Part shown: piece by piece, positions 28,384 through 33,412 of the stretch | Layout: every line of letters starts with the position of its first letter | Position numbering within the stretch: position 1 is the stretch's first letter | Origin: Caulobacteraceae bacterium | GTDB taxonomy: Bacteria; Pseudomonadota; Alphaproteobacteria; Caulobacterales; Caulobacteraceae | Assembly (NCBI GenBank): GCA_027452265.1 | Contig: DAIDGR010000034.1 | Span: 1-33,412 of the forward strand | Length of the DNA stretch: 33,412 nt | Direction: 5' to 3' | Translations under genes and position numbers: made by a program | Notes under the pieces: generated by a model | What the model was told of the DNA's origin: nothing | Database searches by the model: none | The model's input: the letters and a program-made list of their open reading frames with translations, nothing else

Positions 28384-28430
28384 GGTTCTGACCATCCGTT
28401 AGGAACGCCCCCGGCTCGTTTCTGCCGTCA

Positions 28431-30017
28431 ATGGGGGTTTTCGTGCAGCCATTCCTTGCGCCGCTGCTGGCGCCCGTTCCGCTGCTCCTGGCCGGGGCCG
28501 TCGGCTTCCTGGATCGGGGCGTGCGGCCCAGGCTCGCCCCCGTGCTGGCCGAGATCGCGGCCGCCCTTGGGATTCTGGCCGCGCTTGCGGCGATCGCCGG
28601 CCTGGTCCGCTTTGGTGGGGATGAGAGTCCGGTCATCGGGCTTGGGGGCGTGGGCCTTTGCGTGCGGCTCGACGCGGTCAGCGCGACCATGCTGCTGCTG
28701 GTGATGTTCGTCGGCTGGGTCGTGGCGCGCTATGCGCGGACCTATCTGGATGGAGAGGCCCGCCAAGGCGCCTTTACCGGCTGGTTCTGCCTGACCCTGG
28801 TCTCGGTGGCGCTTTTGGCGACGGCCGGCAATCTGTTCCAACTCGTGCTGGCCTGGATCGGGACCAGCCTGTTCCTGCATCGGCTACTGCTGTTCTATCC
28901 TCAGCGGATCGCCGCGCGGCGGGCCGGGCGCAAGAAGTTCATCACCGCGCGGCTTGGCGACGGCGCGCTCCTGGGCGCCGCGGCGCTGATGTTCGCCGCC
29001 TATGGGACCGCCGATATCGGGGCCATCCTTGCGGCGGCCCGCTCGGGCGCGGGCGGCGGGCTCGCCATCTCCGCCGCCGGCCTGCTCGCCGTCGCCGCCG
29101 TGCTCAAATCCGCGCAGTTCCCGGCCCATGGCTGGCTCACCGAGGTCATGGAGACGCCCACGCCGGTCTCGGCGCTGCTCCATGCCGGCGTGATCAATGC
29201 GGGCGGCTTTCTTCTGATCCGGTTCGCCGACGTCATGCTGCTGGCGCCTGGCGTCCTCGCCGCGCTCGTCATGCTAGGCGGCTTCACCGCGCTGTTTGGC
29301 AGCCTGGTCATGCTGACCCAGCCGGCGGTCAAGACCTCGCTCGCCTGGTCAACCGTCGCCCAGATGGGCTTCATGATCTTCGAGTGCGGCCTGGCGCTGT
29401 TCCCCCTGGCCCTGCTGCACATCGTCGCCCACTCGCTCTACAAGGCCCATTCCTTTCTCGCCTCCGGCGGCGCGGTCGAACGCGTGGCCTCGATCCGCAG
29501 GCCAGGCCCGGTGGCCATCCCGAGGGCCGGCGCCGTGGCGCGCGCCTTCCTGTCGGCCCTCGCCATCTATGTCGTGGTCGGCGCCGGCTTTGGCTTCGCG
29601 CATAAGTCCCCCCAGGCCATCGCCCTGGGCGCCATCCTGATCTTTGGCGTCGCCTACATGCTGGCCCAGGGATTTGCCGATGCGGCGCCCCGCGCCCTGA
29701 CCCGGCGCACCGCCGTCTACGCCCTGGCCACCTCGGTCAGCTATTTCGCCCTCCAGCGCATCGTCACCTGGATCACCGCGGACGTCCTGCCGGCGGCGCC
29801 CAATCCGGGGCCGCTTCAATGGGCGCTGATCGCCATGGCCGTCGCCAGCTTCGGGTTCGTCGCCATCGTCCAGGCCACCTTCCCGCTCTGGGCCTTCCAC
29901 CCGGCCGCCGCGGGTCTGCGGGTGCATCTCTCCAACGGGCTCTACGCCAACGCGATCTTCGACCGACTGATCGGCGGCTGGACCCTCCGCCGCGCCTCCC
30001 AATCCGCCAGGAGCTGA
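28431..30017 (+). CDS. dabB: DabB, NuoL/proton-antiporter-like subunit of inorganic carbon transporter
   Basis: A 528-residue polytopic membrane protein of the NuoL/MrpA antiporter family. Hydrophobic helices run nearly end to end. The conserved core is [39 protein letters not shown], which contains Lys226 and His233 of the proton path, with [19 protein letters not shown] further on. No other complex I gene is present; instead dabA follows directly, its ribosome site (AGGAG at 30009-30013) lying inside the end of this gene. In DAB complexes DabB supplies the cation gradient coupling that drives CO2-to-bicarbonate conversion by DabA. ATG 28431 has no clear ribosome site; GTG 28443, four codons in and preceded by GGGGG, is an alternative start. 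Confidence 0.9.
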   Translation: MGVFVQPFLAPLLAPVPLLLAGAVGFLDRGVRPRLAPVLAEIAAALGILAALAAIAGLVRFGGDESPVIGLGGVGLCVRLDAVSATMLLLVMFVGWVVARYARTYLDGEARQGAFTGWFCLTLVSVALLATAGNLFQLVLAWIGTSLFLHRLLLFYPQRIAARRAGRKKFITARLGDGALLGAAALMFAAYGTADIGAILAAARSGAGGGLAISAAGLLAVAAVLKSAQFPAHGWLTEVMETPTPVSALLHAGVINAGGFLLIRFADVMLLAPGVLAALVMLGGFTALFGSLVMLTQPAVKTSLAWSTVAQMGFMIFECGLALFPLALLHIVAHSLYKAHSFLASGGAVERVASIRRPGPVAIPRAGAVARAFLSALAIYVVVGAGFGFAHKSPQAIALGAILIFGVAYMLAQGFADAAPRALTRRTAVYALATSVSYFALQRIVTWITADVLPAAPNPGPLQWALIAMAVASFGFVAIVQATFPLWAFHPAAAGLRVHLSNGLYANAIFDRLIGGWTLRRASQSARS

Positions 30018-30022
30018 GCCCC

Positions 30023-32449
30023 ATGGCCCCCTCGATCCCCTCGACCTGGCCCGCGCCGGCGGCCTTGAACGCCGCCATGGATCGCGCCGCCCGGGTGATC
30101 CCCCCCGCCTGGCCCTTGGCGTCGAGCGTCGCGGTCAATCCCTTTCTGGGGCAAGCCGACCAGTCCCTCGCCCAGGTGGGGGCGCGGCTGGCCCGGGTTG
30201 CGGGCGCGCCCATCACCATGCCCCGCAGCTGGTATGCCGGGAAAATCCGCGCCGGCGTCATCGATGACGCCGACCTGGAGGCGGCGCTGGCCAGCGCGCC
30301 GGTGGGGCCACGGCCGGCCAACATCGCGGAGCTGAAGGCCGCGGCCAGCGTCGAACCCCTTGCGCCCATCGCCCTGCCGACCATCGCCGATCTGGCGGCC
30401 CACGTGTCCGGCATCGATTGGCCGGGCCTCATCGCCGAGCGCTTCGGCGCGTGGGCCGCCGGACATTTCGACGAAGGACAGGCCCTGTGGGCCGCGCCGC
30501 GGGGGCGGGGAGCCTATTTCGCCTGGCGCGCGGTCGCGACCCACGACCTGACGCCCGAGATCGCCGGACTGGGCGGCTTTGCGCTCCACGTTTCGGAGGC
30601 GCCTGAGACGGCGACCGGGGTCGTCGAACGCGTCGTCACGCGCCTGGGCCTCGATGCGGACGCGGCCGACACCTACTTCCACCAGATGCTCCTCACCCTG
30701 GGGGGGTGGGCGCAGTACGCCCGGTACAGGCTCTGGCAGGCGGAGCTCGCCGGCGACGCCGACACCACGATCACGGACCTCCTGGCCATCCGCCTGATCT
30801 GGGAGGAGGCCCTCTTTCTGCGCTTCCAGGGCCAGATCGCCGAGGCCTGGGCGACAGTGCGCGCGGCGCATGCCGCGCCCGTGGTCCCGACCCGCGAGGG
30901 GGTGATCGACGCCCTTCTCCAGGAGGCCTCCGACAGGGCCGCCCAGCGCGCGCTCGCCCAGACGCTCGCCCGCCCCTCTCCCAGGCCACAGGACGCCCGG
31001 CCCGCGCTCCAGGCCGCGTTTTGCATCGATGTCCGCTCCGAGGTGTTCCGCCGCGCGCTCGAGAGCCTTGATCCCCGGATCCAGACCCTGGGCTTCGCGG
31101 GCTTTTTTGGGCTGGGCGCCTCGCACCGGCGGTTCGCCTCGGACGTCGAGGAGCGGCGCCTGCCGGTTCTCCTCAATCCCGCGCTCAGGTCCCGCTCAGG
31201 CGGCGACGACCTCCGCGCCAAGGATCAGGCCGCACGGTTCAAGGCGCGCGCCACACGGGCATGGGGCCGGTTCAAGCTGGCGGCGGTATCGTCCTTCGCC
31301 TTCGTCGAGGCGACCGGTCCGGTCTATGTGGGCAAGCTTCTGAGCGACGCCCTGGGCCTGCACGACGCCCACCCGGCTTCCGAGCCGCCCCCCAGGCTCG
31401 ACCCCCCGCTCGATCCGGCGGAGCAGGTCAAGGCCGCCGCGACGGTCCTGCGGGCCATGTCCCTGACCGGAGCGTTCGCGCGGCTCGTCCTGCTGGTCGG
31501 CCATGGCGCCCATGTGGTCAACAATCCGCACGCCAGCGCCCTGAACTGCGGCGCCTGCGGCGGCTATTCGGGCGAGGTCAACGCCCGGCTGCTGGCCCAG
31601 CTCCTGAACGATGCCGCTGTAAAGACCGGCCTCCGCCGTCAGGGGATCGAAATCCCGGACGACACGCTGTTCGTCGCGGCCCTGCATGACACCACCACCG
31701 ACGGTGTCACCCTCTATGACCAGGATCACCCATCGCTCGCCCATGGGGGCGATCTCGATCAGGCGAGAGCCTGGCTGGCGTCCGCGGGCCGGATCGCCCG
31801 GACCGAGCGCGCCCTGCGCCTTCCGCGGGCCTTCGGCGAGGCCGCCCTTCATCGCCGCGGCGGCGACTGGTCCGAGACGCGGCCCGAGTGGGCGCTGGCC
31901 GGGTGCCAGGCCTTCATCGCCGCCCCCCGCTCGCGCACCGTCGGAAAGAGCCTCGAAGGCCGCGCCTTCCTGCACGATTACGACTGGCGGCAGGACACAG
32001 GGTTCGGCGTCCTTGAGCTGATCCTGACCGCGCCGGTGGTCGTCGCGAGCTGGATCAGCCTGCAATATTACGGCTCGACCGTCGCGCCTGGGCTGTTCGG
32101 AGGCGGCAACAAGCTGCTGCACAACGTCACCGGCGGAATCGGGGTGGTCGAAGGCAATGGCGGCCCCTTGCGCGTCGGCCTGCCCTGGCAATCGGTCCAT
32201 GACGGTGAGCGCTATGCCCACGATCCGTTGCGCCTGGCGGTCTGCATCGAGGCGCCGCGCGAGGCGATGTCGGACATCCTTGACCGTCACGTTCAGGTGC
32301 GCACCCTGTTCGACAAGGGCTGGCTGCATCTCTTCGCCCTCGACGAGGCCGGGCGCATGGCCTGGCGCTATGCGGGGGATCTCCAATGGGCGGCCATGGA
32401 TGCGGGCGCCGCCGCGCCCTCGCCCGCCGTCCTCGACGCGGTGGTCTGA
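30023..32449 (+). CDS. dabA: DabA, zinc-dependent inorganic carbon transporter subunit (DUF2309)
   Basis: An 808-residue protein of the DabA family, which resembles a beta-carbonic anhydrase fused into a membrane-associated complex and hydrates CO2 one way to accumulate bicarbonate. All four expected zinc/active-site residues are visible: Cys334 and Asp336 in FCIDVRSE, His494 in LLVGHGAHV and Cys509 in [16 protein letters not shown]. The His-to-Cys spacing of 15 equals that of the characterised enzyme (H524/C539). Other family marks are VAVNPFLG near the N-terminus and [35 protein letters not shown] near the C-terminus. It starts at ATG 30023, with AGGAG 9 bases upstream. The gene is paired with dabB and is followed at once by a tiny ORF and cysD. 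Confidence 0.93.
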   Translation: MAPSIPSTWPAPAALNAAMDRAARVIPPAWPLASSVAVNPFLGQADQSLAQVGARLARVAGAPITMPRSWYAGKIRAGVIDDADLEAALASAPVGPRPANIAELKAAASVEPLAPIALPTIADLAAHVSGIDWPGLIAERFGAWAAGHFDEGQALWAAPRGRGAYFAWRAVATHDLTPEIAGLGGFALHVSEAPETATGVVERVVTRLGLDADAADTYFHQMLLTLGGWAQYARYRLWQAELAGDADTTITDLLAIRLIWEEALFLRFQGQIAEAWATVRAAHAAPVVPTREGVIDALLQEASDRAAQRALAQTLARPSPRPQDARPALQAAFCIDVRSEVFRRALESLDPRIQTLGFAGFFGLGASHRRFASDVEERRLPVLLNPALRSRSGGDDLRAKDQAARFKARATRAWGRFKLAAVSSFAFVEATGPVYVGKLLSDALGLHDAHPASEPPPRLDPPLDPAEQVKAAATVLRAMSLTGAFARLVLLVGHGAHVVNNPHASALNCGACGGYSGEVNARLLAQLLNDAAVKTGLRRQGIEIPDDTLFVAALHDTTTDGVTLYDQDHPSLAHGGDLDQARAWLASAGRIARTERALRLPRAFGEAALHRRGGDWSETRPEWALAGCQAFIAAPRSRTVGKSLEGRAFLHDYDWRQDTGFGVLELILTAPVVVASWISLQYYGSTVAPGLFGGGNKLLHNVTGGIGVVEGNGGPLRVGLPWQSVHDGERYAHDPLRLAVCIEAPREAMSDILDRHVQVRTLFDKGWLHLFALDEAGRMAWRYAGDLQWAAMDAGAAAPSPAVLDAVV

Positions 32450-32452
32450 GCC

Positions 32453-32503
32453 ATGCCCCCTCAGGTCCCGACCGCAAGACCAGATGGCGAGCCGAAGCCA
32501 TGA
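32453..32503 (+). CDS. Possible 16-codon ORF coupling dabA to cysD
   Basis: ATG 32453 lies three bases after the dabA stop and encodes [16 protein letters not shown]. Its TGA at 32501-32503 overlaps the ATG at 32500 as ATGA. Such spacing would let ribosomes finishing dabA re-initiate and hand over to cysD. No homology is recognisable, and it may be chance. It would matter mainly as a translational coupler. Confidence 0.3.
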   Translation: MPPQVPTARPDGEPKP

Positions 32504-33412
32504 GGGGCGAAGGCGTGGGGGGCGAACGCGCGGGGGGCGAAGGGGCGACGGGTGAAGGCGTGATGGGGGCCCGAAGCCACCTCGCGGCGCTCGAATCGGA
32601 GGCGATCCACATCATCCGCGAGGCGGTGGCGGAGGCGCGCAACCCGGTGATGCTGTTCTCGGCGGGCAAGGACTCGACGGTCATGGCGCACCTTGCCCTT
32701 CGCGCCTTCTTTCCGGGGACGCCGCCGTTCCCCCTGCTTCATGTCGACTCGACCTGGGAGTTCCGGTCCCTGATCGAATTCCGCGACGCCTTCGCCCGTG
32801 AGCACGGGTGGCGTCTGATCGCGCATGCCAATGAAGAGGGTCGCGCGGCGGGCATCAACCCGTTCGATCACGGCGAGCGCTACACATCGGTCATGCGCAC
32901 CGAGCCGTTGAAGGCGGCGCTCGACGCGGGCGGATACGATGTCGTCTTCGGCGGGGCGCGCCGCGATGAGGAAAAGTCGCGCGCCAAGGAGCGGATCGTC
33001 TCGATCCGGGGCGAAGGCCACACCTGGGAGCCGCGTCAACAGCGCGCCGAGCTCTGGAAGCTGTACAATCTGGGCCTGGCCAAGGGGCAGACCGCGCGGG
33101 TCTTTCCCCTGTCGAATTGGACCGAGACGGACATCTGGGCCTATGCCCTTTTGCATCGGATCGCCCTGGCGCCGCTCTATTACGCCGCGCCCCGCCCGGT
33201 GGTCGAACGCGGCGGCGCCTTGATCGCGGTCGACGATGACAGCCGGATGCGGTTCCTCCCCGGCGAGCGCCCCTCGATCCGCAAGGTCCGCTTTCGCACG
33301 CTCGGCTGCTGGCCGGTCACCGGCGCGGTCGAGTCGGACGCCTCCGATCTGCGCGCCGTGGTCGCCGAAACCCTCAGGGCCGCCTCATCCGAGCGCCAGG
33401 GCCGCATCAGCG
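32500..33412 (+). CDS. cysD: Sulfate adenylyltransferase subunit 2, 3' end beyond window
   Basis: The frame is open to the last base; about 304 codons are present and perhaps 20 residues are missing by comparison with E. coli CysD. CysD is the small catalytic subunit of ATP sulfurylase, which with the GTPase CysN makes adenosine 5'-phosphosulfate. The PP-loop appears as [17 protein letters not shown], followed by [43 protein letters not shown] and [17 protein letters not shown]. The motif usually written DTxWKF is DSTWEF here. The start is uncertain: ATG 32500 adds a repetitive Gly/Glu-rich head, whereas ATG 32563 begins just before the conserved [17 protein letters not shown]. cysN presumably follows outside the window. 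Confidence 0.93.
   Translation, partial: MRGEGVGGERAGGEGATGEGVMGARSHLAALESEAIHIIREAVAEARNPVMLFSAGKDSTVMAHLALRAFFPGTPPFPLLHVDSTWEFRSLIEFRDAFAREHGWRLIAHANEEGRAAGINPFDHGERYTSVMRTEPLKAALDAGGYDVVFGGARRDEEKSRAKERIVSIRGEGHTWEPRQQRAELWKLYNLGLAKGQTARVFPLSNWTETDIWAYALLHRIALAPLYYAAPRPVVERGGALIAVDDDSRMRFLPGERPSIRKVRFRTLGCWPVTGAVESDASDLRAVVAETLRAASSERQGRIS
32504..32563 (+). repeat. Four imperfect 15-bp repeats at the cysD 5' end
   Basis: Units 32504-32518, 32519-32533, 32534-32548 and 32549-32563 are variants of ggggcgaaggcgtgg. In the cysD frame they encode [15 protein letters not shown] and GEGVM. The array lies exactly between the two possible start codons (32500 and 32563). Confidence 0.8.

Noticed and set aside
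28431-30017. Complex I or Mrp antiporter subunit
   Set aside because: No other nuo or mrp genes are nearby, and the immediate dabA partner shows it is DabB.
32461-33156. 231-residue minus-strand frame opposite cysD
   Set aside because: cysD on the plus strand is unmistakable; the minus frame only mirrors it and its 15-bp repeats.

Overview
The window is GC-rich, almost fully coding DNA from a Gram-negative bacterium. It carries an outer-membrane beta-barrel protein, a two-partner secretion pair, periplasmic c-type cytochromes and CarAB/CysD of proteobacterial type. The style (very high GC, compact operons, TolB-like/TPR proteins, MBG-repeat exoproteins) suggests an alphaproteobacterium, possibly Caulobacterales-like. 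No rRNA or 16S marker is present, so this placement is inference. I see no tRNA, CRISPR array, insertion sequence or prophage core.

Layout. 1-1657 (+): the 3' end of an S74-type (tail-fibre chaperone-like) protein, then a Slam-like TPR/beta-barrel protein. 1676-4404 (-): a YghU-type glutathione transferase and, upstream of it, a TIR/TolB-like/TPR protein. 4598-9837 (+), divergent from the TIR gene: a large FAD oxidoreductase, an acetoacetate-decarboxylase-family protein and a SLOG-domain protein with four membrane segments. I know no described system with this combination, and it is the best candidate here for something new. 9968-14566 (+): carA and carB, the two subunits of carbamoyl-phosphate synthase; carB appears to start at TTG. 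14579-17254 (-): a three-gene operon for a ModA-like periplasmic binding protein, a TsdB-like dihaem cytochrome and a TsdA-like thiosulfate dehydrogenase/tetrathionate reductase.

A 427-base divergent control region (17255-17681) holds several dyads and a possible sigma-54 element. 17682-18791 (+) is an AraC-family regulator. 18908-27410 (+) is a two-partner secretion system: a 2256-residue TpsA exoprotein with eight MBG repeats, and its TpsB/FhaC-type transporter. 27463-28335 (-) is a NhaR-like LysR regulator divergent from 28431-33412 (+): dabB and dabA (energy-coupled inorganic carbon accumulation), a possible 16-codon ORF, and cysD (sulfate adenylyltransferase subunit 2), which runs off the window.

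Functionally, the second half combines thiosulfate/tetrathionate electron transfer (tsdBA), dissolved inorganic carbon uptake (dabBA) and sulfate activation (cysD). This would fit an organism that can draw electrons from sulfur compounds and needs bicarbonate supply, either for autotrophy or for carboxylases such as CarAB. The first half is more accessory: surface or secretion functions and a possible nucleotide-signalling or small-molecule cluster.
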